DNA from: Aerococcus tenax | GTDB taxonomy: Bacteria > Bacillota > Bacilli > Lactobacillales > Aerococcaceae | Reading direction: 5' to 3' | Length of the DNA stretch: 64,000 nt | Assembly: GCF_003286645.3 (NCBI RefSeq) | Contig: NZ_CP127382.2 | Coordinates: 124,001-188,000, forward strand | Notes under the pieces: model-generated | What the model saw: the letters and a program-made list of their open reading frames with translations, nothing else | Databases searched by the model: none | What the model was told of the DNA's origin: nothing | Translations under genes and position numbers: made by a program | Shown here: positions 49,153-58,209 of the stretch, piece after piece | How the letters are laid out: every line of letters starts with the position of its first letter | Position numbering within the stretch: position 1 is the stretch's first letter

Positions 49153-51100
49153 ATTTTATGGCTTGAACAATGGAACGAGTAAAGTCACGGATTGGTTGTT
49201 CGGCTTGATCTTGGTATTGGTCGATTAGTTTAATGATAGCAGATCCGATAATTACTCCGTCAGACAGGTTAGCCATTTTTTTTGCTTGGCTGGGGTTGGA
49301 TACTCCAAAACCGATGGCGGCTGGAATATCAGGGTTGGCTTGGCGAATGGCTTGGACCATGGCGTCTAGGTCGGTTTGAATGCTTTGTCTGGTCCCGGTT
49401 ACTCCTAGTGAAGATACCACATAAAGGAAACCTTCTGCTTCTTTGGAAATTTTATGGATGCGGTCATGGGAAGTGGGGGCGACCAGAGAAATCAAGGCGA
49501 CACCATATTTTTGACTGTAGGAGAGGAGTTCATCTTTCTCTTCGTAAGGGACATCGGGCAGAATTAGGCCTTGGATGCCTACTTCTTTGCAGCGACGCAT
49601 AAATTTATCAGGGCCGTAACCAAAGACGATATTGGCGTAGGTCATAAAGACGAGGGGAATATCGATCTTCTCTTGGAGGCGTTCGACCATGGCGAAGACG
49701 TCATCGGTACGCAGGCCTCCCTTTAAGGCGGTTTCAATGGCGTGTTGGATGACAGGGCCTTCCGCGGTAGGATCGGAGAAGGGAATGCCGATCTCAATTA
49801 AACTGGCACCCTCCTCAGCCATGGCTTGGATATACTTTTCCGTGCTGGCTAGGTCAGGGTAGCCGGCGGTAATATAAGGGATAAAGGCTTTTTTATTTTG
49901 GAAAACGGATTGAATACTAGTCATAAATTTCTTCCCCCGGTAACGTGCAATGGCGGCACAATCCTTATCGCCACGACCAGACAAGGTAATACAGATAATT
50001 TGGTCGGGACGCATAGTTTTGGCTAATTTGATGGCGTAGGCCACGGCGTGAGCGGATTCGATAGCAGGAATAATCCCTTCCACGCGGCTAAGGTATTCAA
50101 AAGCTTGGACCGCTTCTTCATCAGTAATCGGAACATAATTGGCCCGCTTTCTCGCAGCCAGGTCGGCGTGCTCAGGACCAATGCCTGGGTAGTCAAGACC
50201 AGCAGAGATGGAATAGACCGGGTTGACCTGGCCATCCGCATCTTGAGCAATAATGGTCTTCATGCCGTGGTAGACGCCAGTACGTCCCACTTGCATAGTG
50301 GCAGCGGTATCTGGGCTATCCACTCCATGACCAGCGCCTTCGCAACCGAATAGTTGCACTTCAGGGTCATCGATAAAGGCGGCAAAAGACCCAATAGCGT
50401 TAGAGCCCCCGCCGACACAGGCTAGTACTGCATCGGGTAAGCGACCTTCGCGTTGGAGAATTTCTTGACGCATTTCTCTTGAAATGACGCTTTGGAAGTC
50501 ACGTACCATGGTTGGGAAGGGGTGGGGACCCATGGCCGAACCGATGCAATAGTGGGTGTCTTCCATGCGCCGGCTCCATTCCTTCATGGTCTCGTTGACT
50601 GCATCCTTTAAGGTCCCGGTGCCGGAATCGACGGCCACCACTTGGGCACCTAATAACTTCATACGGTAGACATTTAAGGCTTGGCGTTCAGTGTCGTGCT
50701 TACCCATGTAAACCACACAGTCCAGGTTCAATAAGGCGCAGGCCGTAGCAGTAGCAACACCGTGCTGGCCTGCTCCAGTTTCAGCGATGATCCGGGTTTT
50801 ACCCATCTTCTTAGCCAGAAGAACTTGGCCGAGGACATTGTTTATCTTATGGGCTCCAGTATGGTTGAGGTCTTCACGTTTAAGATAGATTTTTGGTCCC
50901 CCTAAATCTTCGGTCATATTCTTAGCATAATAGAGTAGGCTGGGACGGCCCGCGTAATTATTTAATAAATCGGTCAATTCGCTTTGAAATTCAGGATCAT
51001 TCTTATATTTATTGTAGGCTTCTTCTAATTCGATGACAGAAGGCATTAAAGTTTCTGCCACGAACTGTCCACCGTATTCTCCAAATCTTCCTTTAGACAT
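49151..51100 (-). CDS. trpBA: Fused tryptophan synthase, beta (N) - alpha (C)
   Basis: One uninterrupted 649-residue frame. Residues 1-392 are TrpB ([14 protein letters not shown] lysine in HTGAHKINN, 'GGGSNAIG' phosphate loop); residues 393-649 are TrpA ([11 protein letters not shown], catalytic Glu in [10 protein letters not shown]). The join reads [10 protein letters not shown] with no linker. At the join an internal ATG (49924) has GGGGGAAG six bases upstream, so separate TrpA may also be made. TrpA carries Glu where most enzymes have the second catalytic Asp (AEGPVIQ for ADGP). The gene overlaps trpF by eight bases and is last in the operon. Confidence 0.93.
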   Translation of the reverse strand: MSKGRFGEYGGQFVAETLMPSVIELEEAYNKYKNDPEFQSELTDLLNNYAGRPSLLYYAKNMTEDLGGPKIYLKREDLNHTGAHKINNVLGQVLLAKKMGKTRIIAETGAGQHGVATATACALLNLDCVVYMGKHDTERQALNVYRMKLLGAQVVAVDSGTGTLKDAVNETMKEWSRRMEDTHYCIGSAMGPHPFPTMVRDFQSVISREMRQEILQREGRLPDAVLACVGGGSNAIGSFAAFIDDPEVQLFGCEGAGHGVDSPDTAATMQVGRTGVYHGMKTIIAQDADGQVNPVYSISAGLDYPGIGPEHADLAARKRANYVPITDEEAVQAFEYLSRVEGIIPAIESAHAVAYAIKLAKTMRPDQIICITLSGRGDKDCAAIARYRGKKFMTSIQSVFQNKKAFIPYITAGYPDLASTEKYIQAMAEEGASLIEIGIPFSDPTAEGPVIQHAIETALKGGLRTDDVFAMVERLQEKIDIPLVFMTYANIVFGYGPDKFMRRCKEVGIQGLILPDVPYEEKDELLSYSQKYGVALISLVAPTSHDRIHKISKEAEGFLYVVSSLGVTGTRQSIQTDLDAMVQAIRQANPDIPAAIGFGVSNPSQAKKMANLSDGVIIGSAIIKLIDQYQDQAEQPIRDFTRSIVQAIK

Positions 51101-51698
51101 TTTTTACCATCCTTACTATTTCTTTGATTTTATCTGGATCTTTGTATCCTTGATTTTCCACTCCAGTCGAGAGGTCCAAGCCAGCGGGGTGGACTTGGGT
51201 CATAGCGGCTTGTATATTAGTGGCATTGAGTCCTCCGGCGAGGATAAAGGGGCGGTCGAAATCCTCTAAGAGCTCCCAGTTAAAAGACTTGCCACTGCCG
51301 GCCTCCTTATAGTCGAGGAGAATCTGGTCAGCGGGACTGGCTTTAGCCTTTGCTAAGTCGCTAGCCTCACTAATGGCAAAGGCCTTCCAAATGGACTTGT
51401 TAGTGAGATTTTGTAAATAGATAATGTCAGCTGGGCTTTCTTGGCCGTGCAGTTGGGCGATATCGATGACGCCTTCATTTAATAAGTCAGCAATAACTTC
51501 TAATGGATAGTTGACGAAGACGCCCACTTTTTGAATTTTAGGGTCGACATCTTGGCTGAGTTGTTTTAAGGTGTCGATCGTGATTGAGCGTTGACTTTTA
51601 GGGAAATCGACAATGAAACCGACATAGTCTATCGGGAGGGGGTTACAGTAGCTGATATCGATTGACCGCTTGAGGCCACATATTTTAAGCTTGGGCAT
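51093..51698 (-). CDS. trpF: Phosphoribosylanthranilate isomerase
   Basis: TrpF isomerises phosphoribosylanthranilate to CdRP. The 201 residues begin [10 protein letters not shown], with the catalytic Cys in ICGLK, show 'VGVFVNYP' and 'AQLHGQES', the catalytic Asp region [13 protein letters not shown] and the phosphate loop [11 protein letters not shown] 51698 is preferred over an upstream in-frame start because AAAGGT precedes it and the protein then matches the family N-terminus. It overlaps trpC (14 bases) and trpBA. Confidence 0.94.
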   Translation of the reverse strand: MPKLKICGLKRSIDISYCNPLPIDYVGFIVDFPKSQRSITIDTLKQLSQDVDPKIQKVGVFVNYPLEVIADLLNEGVIDIAQLHGQESPADIIYLQNLTNKSIWKAFAISEASDLAKAKASPADQILLDYKEAGSGKSFNWELLEDFDRPFILAGGLNATNIQAAMTQVHPAGLDLSTGVENQGYKDPDKIKEIVRMVKNV

Positions 51699-52485
51699 GG
51701 TGGCTGACCTTTCGAAAGGCTTGGATAAGGGCACTGGGGTCGGCTTGGCGCATCAAGGCTTCGCCCACCAAGACGGCATCCGCACCAATTTCAGTGAGGG
51801 AGCGAATATCTTCTGGACCTTGTACCCCGCTTTCTGCGACAAAGAGGACCGAATCTGGAATCCGACTCCTTAGCTCGGCTGCATGGTTGAAGTCAACAGA
51901 GAAGTCCTTTAAATTACGGTTGTTGACGCCGATAATTTTAGCGCCATAGGCTAGGGCCAGGTCGATTTCTTCCAGGTTATGGGTTTCCACCAGGGCACTG
52001 AGCCCTAGGTCATCGCAAATGCTGAGATAGTTTTCTAACTTCTTGGGGTCTTGGTCTAAGAGGGCGCAGATAATCAAGACCGCATTGGCGCCCATGATTT
52101 TAGCTTCATAGATCTGATAGGGGTCGACGGTAAAGTCTTTTCTAAGCATGGGCAGGTCAACGGATTGTCGGATTTCTTCAAAGATTTCCTTAGAGCCCAT
52201 AAACCATTTGGGTTCAGTTAATACCGAGATGGCGTCTACTTGATTGTCTTGATAGTGCTTGGCAATGTCTAAATAGGGAAAGTCTTGAGAAATGATTCCT
52301 TTAGAGGGGGAAGCCTTCTTGATTTCAGCAATCAGGCTCAGTCCTTCCTTGGCCAAGGCCTGTTCAAAGATAAGTTCTCCCTTAGCAAGACTGAGTGCGC
52401 GCTCTTTAACGGCTTCTAGGGGAAACTTGGCCTGACTGGCTTGGACCCGTTCCTTACTATGTAAGGCTAACTGCTTTAAGATCAT
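51685..52485 (-). CDS. trpC: Indole-3-glycerol-phosphate synthase
   Basis: A 266-residue TIM barrel. Family motifs: LIAEIKKASPSKGII (catalytic Lys), 'AISVLTEPKWFMGS', 'LRKDFTVDPYQIYEA' (second Lys), IGVNNRNLKDF and VAESGVQGPEDI. It makes indole-3-glycerol phosphate for the TrpA part of the fused enzyme. AGGAAGGAG lies five bases before ATG 52485. Start overlaps the end of trpD by 29 bases, indicating coupling. Confidence 0.95.
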   Translation of the reverse strand: MILKQLALHSKERVQASQAKFPLEAVKERALSLAKGELIFEQALAKEGLSLIAEIKKASPSKGIISQDFPYLDIAKHYQDNQVDAISVLTEPKWFMGSKEIFEEIRQSVDLPMLRKDFTVDPYQIYEAKIMGANAVLIICALLDQDPKKLENYLSICDDLGLSALVETHNLEEIDLALAYGAKIIGVNNRNLKDFSVDFNHAAELRSRIPDSVLFVAESGVQGPEDIRSLTEIGADAVLVGEALMRQADPSALIQAFRKVSHHAQA

Positions 52486-53500
52486 GGGCGACTCCTTCCT
52501 GGCTAGCGGCGATATAATCTTGTAGGAGTTGGTAGGCAGCGCCAGAATCGATGATTTGACGAGCCAGGTCAATCCCTGCTTCTAGGCTAGCCGCTTTTCT
52601 GGCCGCGTAGAGACCAGCTGCGGCATTGAGGAGGGTGATATCCCGTTTGGCGCCGTGTTCTTTGCCAGTTAAGATGTCGATAGTAATTTGAGCGTTGTCA
52701 GCTGGCGTTCCTCCGACTATATCAGCCTTTTGGTAGTTAGAAAAACCATAGTCTTCTGGTTTGATGGTGAAGCTTTCTTCATAGTCACCATCGAAGAAGA
52801 GGGCGGAAGTCGGTGCCGAGATAGAGATTTCATCCATCCCGTCTTGGCCGTAAACCACTAGCCCCCGTTCAACCCCTAAGTTCTTAATGACCTTGGCCAT
52901 AGGTTGAATCAGGTCTTCTTGGTAGACACCTAGTATTTGGTATTTGGGTTTGGCTGGGTTAGTGATGGGACCTAGGATATTGAAGATGGTCTTAATCCCT
53001 AGGTCTTTGCGGACGCCACTAACGTTTTTCATAGAAAGGTGGTAGTTTTGGGCAAAGAGGAAGCAGATTCCCACTTGGTCCAATAATTGATTGGCTAGGT
53101 CAGGATCTTGGTAGAGGTTGATGCCCAGCGCTTCGATACAGTCAGCGGCACCGGATTTGGAAGAGGCTGATCGGTTGCCGTGTTTGGTAACGGGGACGCC
53201 AGCTGCGGCAATAATTAAGGAAGCGGTCGTTGAAATATTAAAGGAATAGGATTGGTCGCCACCGGTTCCGACAATTTCTAGAGTGTCTTTTTGGGTGTCG
53301 ATACTTTTGGCTTGGTCACGCATAGCCGCTGCAGCTCCTGCAATTTCTTGGTCACTGGCGCCTTTGATGGCTAGGGCGGTCAGGTAGGCAGCCATTTGTG
53401 CTTGGCTGACTTGGCCAGACATCATGGCCTTAACCGCTTGGTAGGATTCTTGGTAAGATAAGTCTTGGTGTTTAATTAATTGTTCGATTGCTGCTTTCAT
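52457..53500 (-). CDS. trpD: Anthranilate phosphoribosyltransferase
   Basis: A 347-residue TrpD with the PRPP/anthranilate motifs VGTGGDQSYSFNIST, KHGNRSASSKSGAADCIEALG and 'NILGPITNPAKP'. It attaches phosphoribose to anthranilate and is the first gene of the operon. No trpE or trpG precedes it; the operon goes straight from the T-box leaders to trpD. Start: ATG with AAAAAGGAGAG. Confidence 0.95.
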   Translation of the reverse strand: MKAAIEQLIKHQDLSYQESYQAVKAMMSGQVSQAQMAAYLTALAIKGASDQEIAGAAAAMRDQAKSIDTQKDTLEIVGTGGDQSYSFNISTTASLIIAAAGVPVTKHGNRSASSKSGAADCIEALGINLYQDPDLANQLLDQVGICFLFAQNYHLSMKNVSGVRKDLGIKTIFNILGPITNPAKPKYQILGVYQEDLIQPMAKVIKNLGVERGLVVYGQDGMDEISISAPTSALFFDGDYEESFTIKPEDYGFSNYQKADIVGGTPADNAQITIDILTGKEHGAKRDITLLNAAAGLYAARKAASLEAGIDLARQIIDSGAAYQLLQDYIAASQEGVAHDLKAVSLT

Positions 53501-53530
53501 TATGTTCTCTCCTTTTTAGCTCTTGATAGA

Positions 53531-53815
53531 CAAAAAAACTTGCCCTTATAACTAACTTCATTGCTGATTAGTTATAAGGACAAGTTGTTTAACCTGCGGT
53601 ACCACCTTGATTGGCATCACTCGATGCCCACTTAGGAGCGGTCAGTCTGACCACTCGGCTGCTGATAACGCCAGCCTTGCGTCTTGCTTTTGGCTCTAAT
53701 AAGCCCTTGGCAAGCCTTCCAAAGGTCCATCGCTAAGGCTGGCTAAACGTCTTCCATCACCACGTTCTTGCTCTAAGCTAGCTACTTAGCTATTCCTTCG
53801 TCATAAGTTTCATTT
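53531..53815 (-). promoter_or_regulatory. T-box riboswitch 2 (proximal), probable Trp specificity
   Basis: On the minus strand, AAGGTGGTACCGCAGG (53608-53593) is the T-box antiterminator sequence. It is followed by a terminator in which ACTTGTCCTTATAACTAA pairs with TTAGTTATAAGGGCAAGT and seven Ts. A stem-I region lies upstream, where TGG-A (53729-53726) precedes CCTTTGGAAGG, so the specifier codon is probably UGG. Uncharged tRNA-Trp would favour read-through into trpD. Confidence 0.85.
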
Positions 53816-53821
53816 ACAAAT

Positions 53822-54103
53822 AAAAAAGCGCTTATCCATAAAACATTAAAAAGTTAATGTTCTAAGGACAAGCGCTTTTCAACCTGCGGTGCCACCTTAC
53901 TTGATCGCCTGGGCGATCCTCTCGAGATAAGCTAAACAGCTTATCCCTCAACCCAGCTAACGGGGGTCAATCCGTTATGGCTACTCTCCAGTTCACCATA
54001 CCCTCCAAGGCCCATCCATTAAACTAATCAGACGCTCTCACCCTTCGTCCTCGCTAATGATTAGTGGTTTAATGTTACTTCCTCTTTAACGGTTTCTCGA
54101 TTT
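53822..54103 (-). promoter_or_regulatory. T-box riboswitch 1 (distal), probable Trp specificity
   Basis: AAGGTGGCACCGCAGG (53898-53883) is a second T-box sequence, followed by a terminator pairing AAAAGCGCTTGTCC with GGATAAGCGCTTTTTT. The stem-I part has GAGGAAGTAAC, paired CACTAATCA/TGATTAGT arms, and TGG-A (54018-54015) ahead of CCTTGGAGG, so UGG is the likely specifier. It differs from T-box 2 at the UGGN position (C instead of U). Confidence 0.85.
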
Positions 54104-54108
54104 CATCC

Positions 54109-54137
54109 ATCATAGCCAAGTCTATTGATAAAAGCAA
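54109..54137 (-). promoter_or_regulatory. Promoter of the trp operon
   Basis: On the minus strand TTGCTT (54137-54132) and TATGAT (54114-54109) are 17 bases apart, just upstream of T-box 1. Confidence 0.7.
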
Positions 54138-54214
54138 GATAAATTTAATTTTTATGAATTTTGATTATATGATCTAAATTGATCGCCTGGGCCTAAGCAA
54201 GGTGATTTAAAGTG

Positions 54215-54940
54215 TTATTGACAATAATAGTTAATGGCTTTTTGGACAAAGTTTGCCGTACCTTCTCCTGCAAAGGTGTCGATATTTTTGGTGAAGTCTC
54301 CACCGCTAGCATACATTTTTCCTAGTTCCATTAAGATATCATTAGAGCAAGGATAAAAGTGTGTGCTGATAAATTCTTGTAATTTTTTTACTAACTTTTG
54401 AGCGTCTTGGGACTGATAATTTTGGTTTTTGACCTGGGAAAATTCAACAAATATCAGCATTAACTGTTGATGGATTGTATTTTTTTGAATCTTAGACTGC
54501 TGGCTTTGCTTTTCTTCGTAGCGACGATATTCTTTAGTATCTCCCCAGTAATCCTTAGCTTGTTGCGTATAGTGAGCGATGTTTCTTCTATCAAAGGCCT
54601 GAAAATTGACAGAGTCCACGCCCAACACCTTGATTCCCTTAGCAAAAAGAATTAGATTTTCTAAGTGTTCCTTTTTTAAGGTTAATAATTGGATTTGTTG
54701 GTCTAAGGCCAGATCTTTATCAAAGTTTTTACTGTTGATGATCTCCTTAATCTCTTTTAAAGAGAATTCTAATTCCTTAAATAATAAAATATATTGTAAC
54801 TTTTTCAGATCTTCATGACTGTATAGTCTATAGCCAGAAGCAGAACGTTTAGAAGGGGTTAGCAGGTTGATTTTGTCATAATAATGCAAAGTTCTGATAC
54901 TTATGCCTGCCAATTTGCTAACTTCTTTAACTGTTTTCAT
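54215..54940 (-). CDS. MerR-family regulator with TipAS-type drug-binding domain
   Basis: A 241-residue protein. Residues 1-75 are a MerR winged helix (VKEVSKLAGISIRTLHYYDKINLL, SGYRLYSHEDLKKLQYI), then a coiled-coil dimerisation helix. Residues 120-241 match TipAS ('YWGDTKEYRRY', 'FYPCSNDILMELGKMYASGGDF', 'FVQKAINYY'). TipAL-like activators trap thiopeptides or other hydrophobic drugs and activate promoters. It is the third gene after the free-standing TipAS protein and the AAA ATPase on the same strand, 61 bases from the latter. Confidence 0.9.
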   Translation of the reverse strand: MKTVKEVSKLAGISIRTLHYYDKINLLTPSKRSASGYRLYSHEDLKKLQYILLFKELEFSLKEIKEIINSKNFDKDLALDQQIQLLTLKKEHLENLILFAKGIKVLGVDSVNFQAFDRRNIAHYTQQAKDYWGDTKEYRRYEEKQSQQSKIQKNTIHQQLMLIFVEFSQVKNQNYQSQDAQKLVKKLQEFISTHFYPCSNDILMELGKMYASGGDFTKNIDTFAGEGTANFVQKAINYYCQ

Positions 54941-55001
54941 ATGATCACTTCCTAACTATTAAGTAATTGTCTGGCTTTTTGACTAGATAAATGGCTATTC
55001 A

Positions 55002-55883
55002 TTATTTAGACCGGCCAATATTTTCTTTGGCTTGTTTTATAAGTTTAATAGCCTTAGAAAAATCATTATAGGTCACCATACAATCTTTTCCATCTCTAGC
55101 AACGGCAGTGGAACTAGCAGATATGACGACATTAAGAAGATCGCCACCAGAAAAGCCAGATGTTTCTAAAATGATTTTATCTTTTTCTGCTTTATCAATG
55201 CTTACTGGCAACTTGTCTGGTAAAAAGTGTTTAAAAATAACTGTTCTAGCCTCTTTTTCGGGGAGGGGAAATTCAATATGGCCTAAAATTCTTCTGATAA
55301 AGGCAGGGTCATAATTCTCCCCAAAATTCGTTGTAAAGATGACAATTCCTGAAAAATTATCCAGCTCTAATAAAAGAACTGATTTTGTGACATTAACCGC
55401 TTGGTCTGTACTTTGATTAACCTGGGCTAATCGCTTACTTAAGAGGGAATCAGCTTCATCAAAAATAAGAACAGCATCTGTTTCAGTGGCCTTGGCAAAA
55501 ATGGCTTTAATATTTTTAGGGGTTTCGCCGACAAATTTAGATTCAATTTCAGCGTAATTTGCCCTTAATATATCTTTCCCGAGTTCATGAGCTATGGCCT
55601 CTGCTGTAGCACTCTTGCCGGTACCTGGAGGGCCGTAAAGGTTAATAGCCGTCCTTCCGCCACTAGGATCGATCTCTTTTAAGCCAAAGGTATTATATAA
55701 TAGATCATGATGTTTAATTTTAGCGAGTAAGCTATTGATTTGTTCTCGTGTTGACTTACTTAAAATGATATCATCTAAGCTTTTTTGAGGTTTTTCAATG
55801 GAAAATATGTCTGAATGACCTTGTTTATTATTCAGTTGGTCAGGAGAGACGTATCTCCCTTTAGTCGAATTGGTTTTGCTCAT
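55002..55883 (-). CDS. AAA-family ATPase, single domain
   Basis: A 293-residue AAA ATPase of the FtsH/Cdc48-like class: Walker A YGPPGTGKSATAEA, Walker B VLIFDEADSLL, sensor-1 'VIFTTNFGENYDPAFIRRI' with arginine-finger region, and a lid domain with 'TSGFSGGDLLNVV'. An N-terminal 60-residue part has no recognisable fold, and there is no membrane anchor or protease domain. It could remodel or unfold a partner, perhaps the adjacent TipAS protein. It follows that gene by 16 bases. Confidence 0.85.
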   Translation of the reverse strand: MSKTNSTKGRYVSPDQLNNKQGHSDIFSIEKPQKSLDDIILSKSTREQINSLLAKIKHHDLLYNTFGLKEIDPSGGRTAINLYGPPGTGKSATAEAIAHELGKDILRANYAEIESKFVGETPKNIKAIFAKATETDAVLIFDEADSLLSKRLAQVNQSTDQAVNVTKSVLLLELDNFSGIVIFTTNFGENYDPAFIRRILGHIEFPLPEKEARTVIFKHFLPDKLPVSIDKAEKDKIILETSGFSGGDLLNVVISASSTAVARDGKDCMVTYNDFSKAIKLIKQAKENIGRSK

Positions 55884-55899
55884 TTGTCCATCTTACTTT

Positions 55900-56355
55900 C
55901 TAGTGCTTTTCTTCTAAGGTGTTTAATTGTTCTTGCAGCCAAATTTCTTCTAAGGAATCGACATAGTTATTAATTGTTCCAAATAGGAAATCAGGCAAAT
56001 CGGGATCGACTTGTGCTAAATTCTTTCTAAAGCGCTCGTCGTCACGGTAGACATAACTTAAGCCTCTAAGAATTTCTAATGAAGGCTCATAGGACATCCC
56101 AATAAAGCGATGCCATCTTTGCATGGCTTCTTGTAGTTTTTGGCTGTCAGGGTCTTCGTTTTTTAATTGAGCAAGGTTTTTAAATACGGCCTTACTTTCA
56201 TCCACCATATCTTGTTTTTCTTTTGGATCATAGTACCGCCAATTCATCTCTGCTTCATGTAATTTTTCTGATCCCCATTTATTCTTTACTTCTTGTTTTT
56301 CCTTTTTTCTCTTGATGGCAAGCGCTTTTTTCTGTTTTTTACCCGCTTTTTTCAT
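55900..56355 (-). CDS. Free-standing TipAS-domain protein, 151 aa
   Basis: A very basic N-terminus (MKKAGKKQKKALAIKRKKEKQ) leads into a TipAS-like domain: 'WRYYDPKEKQDMVDESKAVFKNLAQL', 'DPDSQKLQEAMQRWHRFI', 'SYEPSLEILRGLSYVYRDDERF' and 'LPDFLFGTINNYVDSL'. TipAS sequesters thiopeptide antibiotics; here no DNA-binding domain is attached. The cysteine that thiopeptides attack is not obvious ('SYEPS' where MerR-TipAS has 'FYPCS'). ATG 56355 has TAGGAGGA five bases upstream. It is the first gene of the three-gene cluster. Confidence 0.78.
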   Translation of the reverse strand: MKKAGKKQKKALAIKRKKEKQEVKNKWGSEKLHEAEMNWRYYDPKEKQDMVDESKAVFKNLAQLKNEDPDSQKLQEAMQRWHRFIGMSYEPSLEILRGLSYVYRDDERFRKNLAQVDPDLPDFLFGTINNYVDSLEEIWLQEQLNTLEEKH

Positions 56356-56551
56356 TGAGCTCCTCCTAGTCAATAACAATCCAGTACTCTCTATTCACAA
56401 ATAATAGTCCCTTTCAATATAAAGTATGACGTAAGGTTAGGGTCAAGAAATAATTTTAAAAGTGAATCTTTTCTAGTTAATCAGACTTTTTATGATTAGG
56501 AAGAGAATGGTATACTTAATAAACCGAGATGTCAGGAAAGGAGCGGTAGAG

Positions 56552-57244
56552 ATGGCTGAGAGAATATTTGTGGTTGAGGATGATCCGGTAATTGCGACCG
56601 GCCTGGAGCGGGAACTGACCAAGTGGCATTACCAGGTCAAAAGGGCGGAAGACTTTGAAATTATCGACCAGGAATGTCGGCGTTTTGACCCTCATCTAGT
56701 CCTTTTAGATTTGAACTTGCCGTCTTATGATGGTTATTATTGGTGCCAGATGATCCGTAAAGACAGTGCGGTTCCCATCCTTTTCCTATCGGCCCGCGAT
56801 ACCAGTATGGACCAAGTCATGGCTATGCAGGTAGGGGGCGACGATTATGTCACCAAACCCATCGACCTGCCCCTATTGCTGGCCAAGGTCCAAGCCCTCT
56901 TACGCCGGGCCTATCGCTACAGTTCAGCCAGTGAGCTCTTGTCTTTTTCTGGGGTCCAACTTGATTCCACCAAGGCTAGGCTGCTGTACCATGGTCAGGC
57001 TAGCGATTTAACCGCTACTGAACTTCTCATCCTTAAGCAACTCTTTCAGGCTCAAGGGGACTATGTCAGCCGGGAAAGCCTGATGGAGGAGTGCTGGTTG
57101 GGGGAGAGTTATATTGATGACAATACCTTAGCGGTCAACATTTCTCGTTTGCGTAAGAAATTAGCTCAGCTGGGGCTGGCAGACTTTATCAAGACCAAGA
57201 AGCGGGTAGGCTATGCCTTAAATGAGGAGGTTGCTAGTCAGTGA
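56552..57244 (+). CDS. OmpR-family response regulator (BceR-like)
   Basis: A 230-residue regulator with a receiver domain (VVEDDPVIATGLERELTKW; Asp53 in LLDLNLPSYDG; YVTKPID) and a winged helix ('LTATELLILKQLFQAQGDYVSRESLMEECW', 'KTKKRVGYAL'). It overlaps the kinase gene by four bases and probably activates the ABC genes after the kinase through a TTACA-N4-TGTAA site. ATG 56552 has AAAGGAGCG; the frame is open further upstream without a better site. Confidence 0.93.
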   Translation: MAERIFVVEDDPVIATGLERELTKWHYQVKRAEDFEIIDQECRRFDPHLVLLDLNLPSYDGYYWCQMIRKDSAVPILFLSARDTSMDQVMAMQVGGDDYVTKPIDLPLLLAKVQALLRRAYRYSSASELLSFSGVQLDSTKARLLYHGQASDLTATELLILKQLFQAQGDYVSRESLMEECWLGESYIDDNTLAVNISRLRKKLAQLGLADFIKTKKRVGYALNEEVASQ

Positions 57245-58146
57245 AAAACTTTCTTAAGCGTCAAGGGTTGACCCTTTTTACTATGGCTTTTACCTTTCTG
57301 GTTTTAGTATTAGCGGTCCTACTTTTTGATTTAGATGACCTGGTTGCCCGTTTTCTCTTGCTTTTCTTGGGCTTTTTTTATGGCCTTACTTTGTTTATTA
57401 GCTATTGGATTTCGGGACGGCAGGTTGACTACCATAAGCTCTACCTTGAAAGCCAGGCCAAGGCTGAAGCTGACCGGGTCCAAGCTGACCTGGTCAAGCA
57501 AGAGCAGCAGGGCTATTTCTTGACCTGGCTCCACCAGATCAAGACGCCCATCGCAGCAGCTAAACTTCTCATCCAAGATCTGGACCCCAAGACCAAGGCT
57601 GACTTGGAAGCTCAGTTACTAGCTATCGAAAATTACACCACCATGGTGCTCACCTATTTGAAGGTAAGTAATGAGAAGAAGAACCTGCAGATTAAGGCTG
57701 TCAGTCTTGATGCCCTCATCGCTCCCTTACTCAAAAAGTACCGGCGAATCTTTATTAATAGTCATACCCGCCTCCACTACCAAGCCATTCCTGACCAAGT
57801 CATGACTGATCCTACGGCTTCTGAAATCATGATTGAACAGGTCCTTAATAATGCCCTTAAGTACGCCGCTGGAAGAGAGATTTGGATTACATATCAAGCG
57901 GACCAGGCCTGCCTCACTATTAGGGACAACGGCCGGGGGATTAAGGCCAGCGACTTGCCCAAGGTCTTTGACCAGGGTTACTCAGCTTTTATGGGCCAGA
58001 GTTTGCGGCGGTCAACGGGGATCGGTCTTTTTCTGGTCAAGCAATTGGCCGATCGTTTAGACCAACCGGTAGAATTAGACTCTACTTGGGGCCAGGGAAC
58101 CACGGTTAGAATTTACTTCCACCAAGATGCCTTCAGTGGGTTGTAG
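57241..58146 (+). CDS. Intramembrane-sensing histidine kinase (BceS-like)
   Basis: A 301-residue kinase with two close membrane helices (TMAFTFLVLVLAVLLF; FLLLFLGFFYGLTLFISYW) and almost no external loop, the BceS pattern. H-box TWLHQIKTPIAAAK (His98), N-box EQVLNNALKYA, DNGRGI and GIGLFLVKQLADRL follow. Such kinases sense through the paired BceAB-type transporter. GTG start overlapping the regulator stop. Confidence 0.92.
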   Translation: MKNFLKRQGLTLFTMAFTFLVLVLAVLLFDLDDLVARFLLLFLGFFYGLTLFISYWISGRQVDYHKLYLESQAKAEADRVQADLVKQEQQGYFLTWLHQIKTPIAAAKLLIQDLDPKTKADLEAQLLAIENYTTMVLTYLKVSNEKKNLQIKAVSLDALIAPLLKKYRRIFINSHTRLHYQAIPDQVMTDPTASEIMIEQVLNNALKYAAGREIWITYQADQACLTIRDNGRGIKASDLPKVFDQGYSAFMGQSLRRSTGIGLFLVKQLADRLDQPVELDSTWGQGTTVRIYFHQDAFSGL

Positions 58147-58162
58147 CTTACAATTTTGTAAG
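58147..58162 (+). promoter_or_regulatory. Predicted BceR-type operator TTACA-N4-TGTAA
   Basis: CTTACAATTTTGTAAG directly after the kinase stop contains TTACA-ATTT-TGTAA, which matches the TNACA-N4-TGTAA consensus reported for BceR-like regulators. It lies about 55 bases before a TATAAT box (58216-58221) of the ABC gene. Confidence 0.65.
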
Positions 58163-58167
58163 ATTGG

Positions 58168-58209
58168 GTCCTGCTTTTGTTAGTTTAGATAAAAGCAGGA
58201 CGCTTTTTT
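58168..58209 (+). terminator. Terminator between the two-component and ABC genes
   Basis: GTCCTGCTTTT pairs with AAAAGCAGGAC, then G and C followed by seven Ts. The ABC genes thus have their own regulated promoter. Confidence 0.85.

Noticed and set aside
53520..54110. A possible trpEG remnant or leader peptide in the trp leader
   Set aside because: The whole interval is accounted for by two T-box units; no coding stretch is present.
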